Shown: one piece after another, positions 1 to 7,046 of the stretch
Position numbering within the stretch: position 1 is the first letter of the stretch
Layout: every line of letters starts with the position of its first letter
From: an uncultured Lachnospiraceae bacterium
Lineage (GTDB): Bacteria; Bacillota; Clostridia; Lachnospirales; Lachnospiraceae
Assembly (NCBI GenBank): GCA_947632515.1
Contig: CANRPO010000002.1
Span: forward strand, 62,001 to 126,000
Reading direction: 5' to 3'
Length of the DNA: 64,000 nucleotides
Notes under the pieces: generated by a model
What the model saw: the letters and a program-made list of their open reading frames with translations, nothing else
Database searches by the model: none
What the model was told of the DNA's origin: nothing
Program-made: the position numbers and the translations under genes

Positions 1-128
1 AGTTCCACGGCAGTGTCCAGCACGGTCTGGCGCAAGGATTCGCTGATGTCGCTGGCGCCGTTTAACCCCTTAGATACCGTGCTGACGGATATGCCGAGCC
101 GCTCGGCGATGTCTTTGATCGTAGCCAT
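1..128 (-). CDS. LacI-family transcriptional regulator, N-terminal fragment
   Basis: Only the first 42 codons lie in the window; the gene continues beyond position 1. The start (MATIKDIAERLGISVSTVS) is the LacI/PurR helix-turn-helix, with the second helix SVSTVSKGLNG in the usual place. A GGGGG-type ribosome binding site lies 5' of the ATG. The gene is divergent from the maltodextrin operon that begins at 571, so it is probably the local sugar-responsive repressor of that operon (inference from position; the sugar-binding domain is not in view). Confidence 0.88.
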   Translation of the reverse strand, partial: MATIKDIAERLGISVSTVSKGLNGASDISESLRQTVLDTAVE

Positions 129-331
129 ATGCATCCCCCGCAGTGTTGTTATTCTCCCCGCTAACGCTCATTATATCGAGATATTATTAAGAATAGAAGA
201 ATCGCGTCGGGATTGCAAGAGAGGAATGATCGATTTGTGAAAACTTGCGCAAATTTGTTGAAAATATACAAAATTTAAACATTAAATCCGTAAAAAAAAG
301 GAAAAAGCAGGCGCGAAAAACGATTTCCGTA

Positions 332-360
332 TTGACAAAGCGCACGCCGAGTGATAAATT
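332..360 (+). promoter_or_regulatory. Putative sigma-A promoter of the maltodextrin operon
   Basis: TTGACA at 332-337, a 17-bp spacer and TAAATT at 355-360. It lies upstream of an operator-like palindrome (395-418) and of the binding-protein gene. The -10 box matches consensus at four of six positions. Confidence 0.55.
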
Positions 361-394
361 AAAATAAGAACGAAATTTTTCGAAAAAAATGGCG

Positions 395-418
395 AACGAA
401 AGGACCGGTCCTTTCGTT
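395..418. promoter_or_regulatory. 24-bp perfect palindrome, candidate LacI-type operator
   Basis: The half-site AACGAAAGGACC is followed directly by its exact reverse complement, giving a palindrome with a central CG step, as is usual for LacI-family operators. It lies just downstream of the putative promoter at 332-360. A repressor bound here would block transcription of the maltodextrin operon; the partial LacI gene next door is the natural candidate. It could also form an RNA hairpin, but no T-tract follows. Confidence 0.6.
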
Positions 419-440
419 ATATTCTATGGATATAGAATAT
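419..440. repeat. Inverted repeat next to the operator-like palindrome
   Basis: ATATTCTAT and ATAGAATAT are separated by 4 bp. It abuts the 24-bp palindrome, so the leader of the binding-protein gene carries two adjacent dyads. It may be a second regulator site or an mRNA hairpin; the sequence alone does not decide. Confidence 0.45.
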
Positions 441-570
441 AAAATCCCTGTTCGCCGCATAATTTTGATATAGGACGCGGCAACGCGTTTTATATAAAAG
501 GTTATAAACTGATCATTGATCCGAGGCTGATACATATGTCTGACGGATCGGAAAGAGAGAGGAAAAGATT

Positions 571-1902
571 ATGAAGAAGAAAGTATTGGCAACATTACTG
601 GCGACAGCAATGGCAGCCGGCTGTCTTGCAGGCTGCGGCGGCGGTTCCGGTGACAGCGCGGCGGATACGGCTCCGGCCACAGATTCCGCTCCTGCGGCGT
701 CCGATACAGCGGCGTCCGATACGGCGTCCGATGCGGCGGCGGAGCCTGTCGATTACGGCTCAGGCTCGATTACGATCTGGGTTGCCGAGAACACGGTAGA
801 CTTCACGACCCAGAAGGCGCAGGAATTTTTTGAGGCGAACCCCGACATGGCGGGCTACACGTTTACCGTTGAGCCGGTAGGCGAGGGCGACGCGGCGAGC
901 AACATGCTCACGGACGTTGAGGGCGGCGCGGACATCTTCGGTTTTGCGCAGGACCAGATCACACGTCTGGTATCCGCAGGCGCGCTGGCTCCGGTCGTAA
1001 ACGAGAACGCAGAGTTCGTTACGAGCAACAATGACGCGGGTTCCGCACAGGCGGCTGTTGTGGGCGACGTGACCTACGCTTACCCGATGACGTCCGATAA
1101 CGGTTATTTCTTATACTATGACAAGAGCGTTGTGACAGATCCCTCCTCTTTGGAGAAGATCGTTTCTGACTGCGAGGCTGCAGGCAAGAATTTCTACATG
1201 GAGATCAACTCCGGCTGGTATCAGCCCGCATTCTTCTTCGCTACAGGCTGCACGCTGACCTATGACACGGACAGCAGCGGCAACTTCACAAAGTGTAATG
1301 TAGACTATGCGTCCGACGCGGGCGTTGTAGCGCTCAAGGAGATCATTGAGCTGGCGTCCTCCCCGGCGTTCCAGAACGGTTCCTCCGTGGACAACGGCAC
1401 GAACATCGGCGCGATCGTTGACGGCACCTGGGATTCCGGTTCCGCACAGACCGCTTTCGGCGACAACTACGCATGTGCGAAACTGCCTTCCTTTGAAGGC
1501 TCTGACGGCAACACCTATCAGCTCAGCGGTTTCGGCGGATACAAGCTGCTCGGCATCAAGCCGCAGGTAGAGCCCGGCAAGCTGGCAGTCTGCCACGCGC
1601 TGGCACAGTACCTGACGAATAAGGACACGCAGCTTGAGCGTTACAACGCGGTAGGCTGGGGCCCGTCCAACGTAGAGGCGCAGCAGGATTCGGCGGTTCA
1701 GGCTGACGTAGCGCTCTCCGCACTGGCAGAGCAGCTCCAGAATACGATCCCGCAGGGCAACTACCCCGGCGATTACTGGACACTGGCTACATCGCTCGGC
1801 GACGATGTGATCTCCGGCACGATCAGCGCGTCTTCTTCCGATGAAGAGCTGACCAACATCCTTCAGACATTCCAGGATACTTGCATCTCCTATGCACAGT
1901 AA
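571..1902 (+). CDS. mdxE: Maltodextrin ABC transporter, solute-binding lipoprotein (MalE/MdxE type)
   Basis: A 443-residue extracellular solute-binding protein. The N-terminus is a lipoprotein signal with lipobox LAGC (lipidated Cys22), then a Ser/Ala/Asp-rich linker of about 45 residues and a family-1 binding fold (SITIWVAENTVDF; later QLSGFGGYKLLGI and YLTNKDTQLERYNAVGWGPS), as in MalE. It should capture maltose or maltodextrins at the outer membrane face and deliver them to the permeases encoded next (2015, 3412). The start has an AGAGAGGAAAAG ribosome binding site. No ATPase gene follows, as in Firmicutes that share a general MsmX-type ATPase. Sugar specificity is inferred from the amylase in the same locus. 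Confidence 0.87.
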   Translation: MKKKVLATLLATAMAAGCLAGCGGGSGDSAADTAPATDSAPAASDTAASDTASDAAAEPVDYGSGSITIWVAENTVDFTTQKAQEFFEANPDMAGYTFTVEPVGEGDAASNMLTDVEGGADIFGFAQDQITRLVSAGALAPVVNENAEFVTSNNDAGSAQAAVVGDVTYAYPMTSDNGYFLYYDKSVVTDPSSLEKIVSDCEAAGKNFYMEINSGWYQPAFFFATGCTLTYDTDSSGNFTKCNVDYASDAGVVALKEIIELASSPAFQNGSSVDNGTNIGAIVDGTWDSGSAQTAFGDNYACAKLPSFEGSDGNTYQLSGFGGYKLLGIKPQVEPGKLAVCHALAQYLTNKDTQLERYNAVGWGPSNVEAQQDSAVQADVALSALAEQLQNTIPQGNYPGDYWTLATSLGDDVISGTISASSSDEELTNILQTFQDTCISYAQ

Positions 1903-2014
1903 TGCCATAGCGTATTCAGTAAAATAACAATGATCGGCAGAGAGGCTTTCTCTCTGCCGAATATTGTAATTATCGGGCAAAAGTAAGAATTATGTATGCA
2001 GGAGGAATTTCAAC

Positions 2015-3412
2015 ATGGGAAATAGCGCAAATTCCGGCAAAGGCTCGGTCGGAAATTTTTTCAGCGGGGTTGGAACTGAATTTAAGGAAATCGGGCTGAC
2101 GTTTACACAGGGGGATTGGAAGACGAAGGTTTCCTACCTGATCATGGGTTTCGGCCCGCTGATGCGTAAGCAGTTTTTGAGAGGGATCGCTTATCTGGCG
2201 GTAGAAGTTCTGTTTATCTGGTACATGGCCGGTTTCGGCTGGCACTACCTGAAGGATTTTACCACGCTCGGCACCGTTGCGCGCGTGATGAACGACGACG
2301 GTACGTTCAGCTACAACGACAACAGTTTTCTCATCCTGCTCTACAGTCTGCTGACGATCATAGTGATCTTCGCATTCCTCGTAGTGTGGAGAATGAATCT
2401 GAAAGAGAACCGCAACGAGGAGAAACTGCTCGCGGCAGGCAAGAAACTCGGTACGGTAAAGGGGGATCTGTACTCTCTGTTGGACTCTCACTTTGACAAG
2501 ACATTGCTGGCATTGCCGGTTCTCGGTATTTTCGTGTTCACGGTGCTGCCGATCATCTTTATGATCTTTATCGCGTTTACGGACTATGACGCGAACCATC
2601 AGCCGCCCACCAACCTTTTCACCTGGGTTGGGTTGGAGAACTTCAAGAATCTGTTCTCCTTCGGCACGACGGGACTTGGCTCCACCTTCCTGACCGTGCT
2701 TGCATGGACGCTGATCTGGGCGTTTTTTGCGACGTTCCTCACCTATTTCTGCGGTATGGGCGTGGCCATCATGATCAATAGAAAAGGCATCAAATTCAAG
2801 AAACTCTGGCGGACCATTCTGGTCATGACCATCGCGGTTCCTCAGTTCGTTTCTCTGTTGTATGTATACAAGATGTTTGCCAGCGACGGTCTGGTGAACT
2901 CCTATCTGATGAAGTGGGGATGGATCAGCAGTGCGATTCCGTTCTGGCAGAATCCAACGCTGGCGAAGATCATGATCATCGTGATCAATCTGTGGATTGG
3001 TATTCCCTACACGATGCTGATCACCACGGGACTTCTGATGAACATACCGGAAGATCTGTACGAGAGCGCAAGGATCGACGGCGCTACCGGATTCCAGATG
3101 TTTAAGAGCATCACCCTTCCCTATATGCTGTTCGTGACAGGGCCGTTTCTGCTCACGCAGTTTACCGGAAATCTGAATAACTTCAACGTGATCTTCCTGC
3201 TGACGCAGGGCGGGCCGCAGTCCATGAAACTCTCCAACAACGCGGGTTACACGGATCTGCTCGTCACTTGGCTGTACAAGATGACGATCAACGACACGAA
3301 CTATCGAATGGCGGCAGTCCTCGGTATCATGGTATTCGTTGTCACGGCGGTGATTTCACTCGTTGTATACGGCATGCTGCCGTCTGTAAGAGATGAGGAG
3401 GGATTCCAATAA
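2015..3412 (+). CDS. mdxF: Maltodextrin ABC transporter permease (MalF type)
   Basis: A 465-residue multi-spanning permease. The long N-terminal part has extra membrane segments (about residues 45-75 and 105-130), as is usual in MalF, followed by the binding-protein-dependent transport domain. The cytoplasmic EAA loop reads LYESARIDGATGFQMFKSI, the coupling site for the ATPase. A clear AGGAGG lies 10 bp before the ATG. The stop overlaps the next gene's ATG (TAATG), so the two permeases are translationally coupled. It should pair with the 3412-4269 product to form the channel. Confidence 0.9.
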   Translation: MGNSANSGKGSVGNFFSGVGTEFKEIGLTFTQGDWKTKVSYLIMGFGPLMRKQFLRGIAYLAVEVLFIWYMAGFGWHYLKDFTTLGTVARVMNDDGTFSYNDNSFLILLYSLLTIIVIFAFLVVWRMNLKENRNEEKLLAAGKKLGTVKGDLYSLLDSHFDKTLLALPVLGIFVFTVLPIIFMIFIAFTDYDANHQPPTNLFTWVGLENFKNLFSFGTTGLGSTFLTVLAWTLIWAFFATFLTYFCGMGVAIMINRKGIKFKKLWRTILVMTIAVPQFVSLLYVYKMFASDGLVNSYLMKWGWISSAIPFWQNPTLAKIMIIVINLWIGIPYTMLITTGLLMNIPEDLYESARIDGATGFQMFKSITLPYMLFVTGPFLLTQFTGNLNNFNVIFLLTQGGPQSMKLSNNAGYTDLLVTWLYKMTINDTNYRMAAVLGIMVFVVTAVISLVVYGMLPSVRDEEGFQ

Positions 3413-4269
3413 TGGGTATTAAGGCGAAAAGAACGCTGGGTAACACGATTACCTATATCGTACTTATCATAATAAGCATCATCTGGTTGTTCCCGTTTGT
3501 ATGTCTGTTCCTGCAGAGTCTGCGCTCCTACAATGAGGGCGGCGGCGGTATGGTAGAGTATCTGCTGCCGAAACAGTTCTCGTTAGACTCCTACAAATTC
3601 CTGTTTAGTCAGGACAGCCAGTTTGTACGCTGGTATCTGAACACGCTGGTGATCGCGTGCTTTGTGGCCGTGCTGCAGACGATTGTCGTACTGTGCGTCA
3701 GCTACGCGCTGTCCCGTATGCGTTTTAAGGGCCGCACTTTCCTGATGCGTTTCTGGCTGATCCTTGGTATGTTCCCCGGATTCCTGACGATGATCTGCCT
3801 GTACTTCCTGTTAAAGCAGTTCGGGCTGACGCAGGCGGGCGCAATCCCGGGATTGATCCTGATCTCGGTGGCAAGCTCCGGTATGGGCTACTATGTCACC
3901 AAGGGGTATTTTGACACGATCCCGAAGGCGCTGGACGAGGCGGCGAGAATTGATGGAGCCTCCAGAGCGAGGGTGTTCCTGACTATGATCATCCCGATGT
4001 CGAAACCGATCATCATCTATGCGGCTCTGGTTGCCTTCATGGCTCCCTGGTGCGATTACATCTTCGCCTCCTATGTGGCGTTCGGTTATTCCGACAGCTA
4101 CAATGTGGCGGTTGCGATGCAGAGATGGGTGTGGACCAGCGACTATCAGGGTTACTTTACAAGGTTCTGCGCGGGCGGTATGCTCGTAGCGGTGCCGATC
4201 ACGATTCTCTTCATATGCCTGCAGAGGTACTATGTGGAGGGCGTTACGGGCGGCGCTGTCAAAGGTTGA
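3412..4269 (+). CDS. mdxG: Maltodextrin ABC transporter permease (MalG type)
   Basis: A 285-residue permease with about six membrane segments, the usual length for MalG. The EAA motif is ALDEAARIDGASRARVFL, followed by MIIPMSKP. The gene begins on the last base of the MalF stop codon. It forms the second half of the transmembrane channel for maltodextrin uptake. A terminator follows at 4318-4352, so the amylase downstream is probably transcribed by read-through or from its own start. Confidence 0.9.
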   Translation: MGIKAKRTLGNTITYIVLIIISIIWLFPFVCLFLQSLRSYNEGGGGMVEYLLPKQFSLDSYKFLFSQDSQFVRWYLNTLVIACFVAVLQTIVVLCVSYALSRMRFKGRTFLMRFWLILGMFPGFLTMICLYFLLKQFGLTQAGAIPGLILISVASSGMGYYVTKGYFDTIPKALDEAARIDGASRARVFLTMIIPMSKPIIIYAALVAFMAPWCDYIFASYVAFGYSDSYNVAVAMQRWVWTSDYQGYFTRFCAGGMLVAVPITILFICLQRYYVEGVTGGAVKG

Positions 4270-4317
4270 CGGCTGTGCGTTCCGGCGCGTGACGGCAGAT
4301 ATATAAGCGCAAAAATG

Positions 4318-4352
4318 AGTGCAGACCCGCGACAAGGTCTGCACTTTCTGTT
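4318..4352 (+). terminator. Intrinsic terminator after the permease genes
   Basis: A 10-bp stem (AGTGCAGACC / GGTCTGCACT, 4318-4327 with 4336-4345) with an 8-nt loop, followed by TTTCTGTT. It separates the transporter genes from the repeat patch and the amylase. Confidence 0.75.
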
Positions 4353-4360
4353 CCGGACGT

Positions 4361-4488
4361 GGGATAGATGGGCGCAGCGTGCAAATGCCATCGCCCGGAC
4401 GCGCTTTCGCTCCGTTCCAAACGCGGGATAGATGGGCGCAACGTGCAAAAACCATCGCCCGGACGCGCTCTCGCTCCGCTCCAAACGC
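4361..4488. repeat. Two tandem 64-bp repeat units
   Basis: Units 4361-4424 and 4425-4488 both begin GGGATAGATGGGCGCA and end CCAAACGC, with a few substitutions between them. The second unit runs into the dispersed structured repeat at 4437-4549, whose flank it shares. The sequence is GC-rich with no credible reading frame. Confidence 0.8.
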
Positions 4489-4549
4489 AGCGGTACTAAG
4501 TTCGCGAGTGTACTCGCTCACTAAGTGCCAGCGTTTTCCAAGGGTCCGG
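4437..4549 (-). repeat. Dispersed structured repeat, copy A (minus orientation)
   Basis: On the minus strand this copy reads GGACCCTTGGAAAACGC, then a paired core, then GCGTTTGGAGCGGAGCG. Paired segments (plus-strand positions): 4483-4488 with 4531-4536, 4492-4497 with 4524-4529, and an inner hairpin 4504-4508 with 4513-4517. The same layout with different but still complementary bases occurs at 4823-4936 and 28150-28262. Confidence 0.75.
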
Positions 4550-4708
4550 GCATGGTATTTGCACGCCGCGCCCACGGCTGCGCATTGCCGGTTGGGAGCA
4601 GCGCAGACGAAAGGATTATCCGAAACCGCCCCTTGGAGAGCGCAAGCGCGTTCGGGCATGGTATTTGCACGCCGCGCCCATGGCTGTGTATTGCCGGTCG
4701 GGAACAGC
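4547..4708. repeat. Pair of direct repeats of about 56 bp, 106 bp apart
   Basis: CGGGCATGGTATTTGCACG begins at 4547 and again at 4653, and similarity continues for about 56 bp with scattered C/T and G/A changes. Shorter forms of the same motif appear in the 64-bp units (inverted) and near 4909-4930, so the whole 4.36-4.94 kb interval is built from one family of imperfect repeats. Confidence 0.75.
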
Positions 4709-4822
4709 TCGGACGGAAGGATAACCTTTCGCCCCCGGCGGGGATGCCGGCGACATATGCGTCTTGCGGATGTGAGAGAAAAAGCAGGCAGGGAGGGAGG
4801 GCACAGATTGCAAATACCGTAC

Positions 4823-4936
4823 CCGGACCCTTGGAGGGCGTCGGCACTTAACGAGCAATTGATTGCGAGTTTAGTACCGTTACGCCCGGAGCGGAGCGCA
4901 AGCGCGTCCGGGTATGGTTTTGCAGGCTGCGCCCGG
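4823..4936 (+). repeat. Dispersed structured repeat, copy B
   Basis: It starts CCGGACCCTTGGAGGGCGT. Stem pairs: GGGCGT 4836-4841 with ACGCCC 4882-4887; CGGCACT 4842-4848 with AGTACCG 4873-4879 (one mismatch, which is G-T on the other strand); inner hairpin GCAA 4855-4858 with TTGC 4863-4866. Relative to copies A and C (AAACGC with GCGTTT) the outer stem is changed on both sides so that pairing is kept. It ends about 55 bp before the amylase start codon. Confidence 0.78.
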
Positions 4937-4990
4937 TGCATCGCACATATCATGCAACATATAAGAATTTATAGATCAGGAGGTTCAGAG

Positions 4991-6736
4991 ATGACACAAT
5001 ATGACAGGAAAAAGCGCTGCGCCGCGGCGCTGCTTGCATTGACTATATTGGTCATGACCGCCTGCGGCGGCGCGGGCGGCGGGCAGACAGCGCCTGCAAG
5101 TGACGCCCCGGGAAAACAGGCGGCAGACGCGGGCGATACGGAGGGACAGGCGGCCGACGCTGTGGCAGGACAGTCCGCGGAACAGCCCGACGTGACGGCC
5201 GCGATCCCTTTACAGATGATCGACGACAACTACCGCACCTACTATGAGGTGTTCGTCTATTCCTTCTGCGACAGCGACGAGGATGGGATCGGCGATCTGC
5301 AAGGCCTGTTGTCAAGACTGGACTACATCAACGACGGGGATGATACGACGGATACGGACTTAGGCTGCAATGGTATCTGGCTCATGCCGATCCATCCGTC
5401 GCCAACCTACCACAAGTATGATGTGACAGATTACTACGGCATCGATCCGGCATACGGTACAATGGAAGATTTTCAGGAATTATTGGCGGCGTGTGATGAG
5501 CGGGGGATCAAGGTCATCATGGATCTGGTGCTGAACCACACCTCTTCCGGGCATCCATGGTTTGTCGAGGCCTGCGAGTATCTGTGCGAGCTGGGGACGG
5601 CAGAGCCGGACCCGTCGGAATGCCCCTATGTGGACTATTACCATTTTTCCAAAGAGCCGGGCGACGGGTATTGTCAGGTGGAGGGCTGCAACTGGTACTA
5701 CGAGGCGCGTTTCTGGGAGGGGATGCCCGACCTGAACTTAGACTGCGAGGCGCTCAGGGAAGAGATCGCCAAGATCACGCAGTATTGGCTTGCTATGGGC
5801 GTGGGCGGATTCCGCCTTGATGCGGTCAAGGAGTATTACAGTGACAGCGCTCCGGACAGCATCGCTTTCCTGACGTGGTTGACCGATACGGTCAAATCAC
5901 AGAAAGAGGACGCTTATCTTGTGGGGGAGGCATGGCTCAACCTCAATGCCTACGCGCAGTATTATGAAAGCGGTATCGACAGCCTTTTCGACTTTCATTT
6001 TGCGGGAGCGGAGGGCGTTATCGCCAAGGTGCTGAACGGTTCTTCGGCGGGCAGATACGGGGAGGCCGTCGCGTCGCTGGACGGGATCTTCGGACAGTAT
6101 AACGAAGACTATATTGACGCGCCCTTTTACACCAATCACGATATGGCCAGGAGCGCGGGGTACTATACAGGGGAAAATGCGGACTGCCGCGTGAAGATGG
6201 CCGGGGCCATGAATCTGTTTATGAGCGGTTCCGCCTTCGTCTACTACGGCGAGGAGCTTGGCATGAAGGGTTCCGGCAAGGATGAGAACAAGCGCGCGCC
6301 GATGTACTGGAGCAAGGATGAAAGCGCGGAGGGGATGTGCGACGGGCCTGCGGATATGGAAGATTTTGAGATGAAGTACGACAGTCTGGCAGAGCAGGAG
6401 CAGGACGCCTCCTCTATCTACAGTTATTATAAAAAGGCGATCAAGATCAGGAATCAGAATCCGGAGATCGCAAGAGGGACGGTAGAATATCTGGAACAAG
6501 TCTCCGGAGAGAGCGTGTGCGTGCTGAAAAAAACTTACGATGGCTCCGAGCTGCTGCTCCTCTTTGCCACGGGAGCGCAGCCGCAGAGTGTGGATCTGAG
6601 CGGCGTGGAACTGAACGGCCATGCGGTGGATGACACAACACAGATCCGCGGGATGCTCCTCACGGGAGAGGAGCAGGCGAGGGTGGACGACGCTGCAGTC
6701 ACCATGCCGGCCTACTCTGTGTTAGCGCTCAAATGA
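4991..6736 (+). CDS. GH13 alpha-amylase-family lipoprotein
   Basis: The open frame extends upstream to 4319, but the real start is the ATG at 4991, preceded by AGGAGG and followed by a lipoprotein signal with lipobox MTAC (Cys25). That gives 581 residues. After an Ala/Asp/Gly-rich linker (26-72) comes the GH13 barrel: DSDEDGIGDLQG near 94-105, DLVLNH at 178-183, FRLD with nucleophile Asp277, GEAW with acid/base Glu313, and NHD with Asp384. All three catalytic carboxylates are present. A small beta domain ends the protein (about 500-581). It should cleave alpha-1,4-glucans at the cell surface and supply maltodextrins to the transporter encoded upstream. Exact specificity (amylase or neopullulanase-like) is open. 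Confidence 0.9.
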   Translation: MTQYDRKKRCAAALLALTILVMTACGGAGGGQTAPASDAPGKQAADAGDTEGQAADAVAGQSAEQPDVTAAIPLQMIDDNYRTYYEVFVYSFCDSDEDGIGDLQGLLSRLDYINDGDDTTDTDLGCNGIWLMPIHPSPTYHKYDVTDYYGIDPAYGTMEDFQELLAACDERGIKVIMDLVLNHTSSGHPWFVEACEYLCELGTAEPDPSECPYVDYYHFSKEPGDGYCQVEGCNWYYEARFWEGMPDLNLDCEALREEIAKITQYWLAMGVGGFRLDAVKEYYSDSAPDSIAFLTWLTDTVKSQKEDAYLVGEAWLNLNAYAQYYESGIDSLFDFHFAGAEGVIAKVLNGSSAGRYGEAVASLDGIFGQYNEDYIDAPFYTNHDMARSAGYYTGENADCRVKMAGAMNLFMSGSAFVYYGEELGMKGSGKDENKRAPMYWSKDESAEGMCDGPADMEDFEMKYDSLAEQEQDASSIYSYYKKAIKIRNQNPEIARGTVEYLEQVSGESVCVLKKTYDGSELLLLFATGAQPQSVDLSGVELNGHAVDDTTQIRGMLLTGEEQARVDDAAVTMPAYSVLALK

Positions 6737-6773
6737 CGTGCACATGCTATAGATCGCAGGCACATAGACGGCA

Positions 6774-6811
6774 AGCAAAAACCTCGAAGGTAAACCTTCG
6801 AGGTTTTCGCT
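6774..6811 (+). terminator. Intrinsic terminator after the amylase gene
   Basis: The arm AAAACCTCGAAGG (6778-6790) pairs with CCTTCGAGGTTTT (6795-6807) around a TAAA loop, with further pairing outside a mismatch. The A-rich left and T-rich right arms would let it work in both directions. Confidence 0.8.
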
Positions 6812-7046
6812 TGTGTAAAAGGGGAATTCTTCCGGAATTGCTATAACTCGACTTGACTTCCGTGATCAAGCCTAACTATACTATAGTCCCTTTTTTCGAC
6901 ACCGTCTACAATTATATTGCATAAGAATAAAACTATATTAGCGAAACATAGATAAAAAGTCTCGTTTTCACCTAAAATGCACGGCGTTATTAAAAATATT
7001 TTGATTTGAAACGAGTTTTGTATGTTTAAACGTATAATCTGCGGCG

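Noticed and set aside
4319-4990. Upstream in-frame extension of the amylase gene by 224 codons
   Set aside because: The extension crosses a terminator and repeat elements, has no ribosome binding site, and a proper AGGAGG, ATG and lipoprotein signal occur at 4991.
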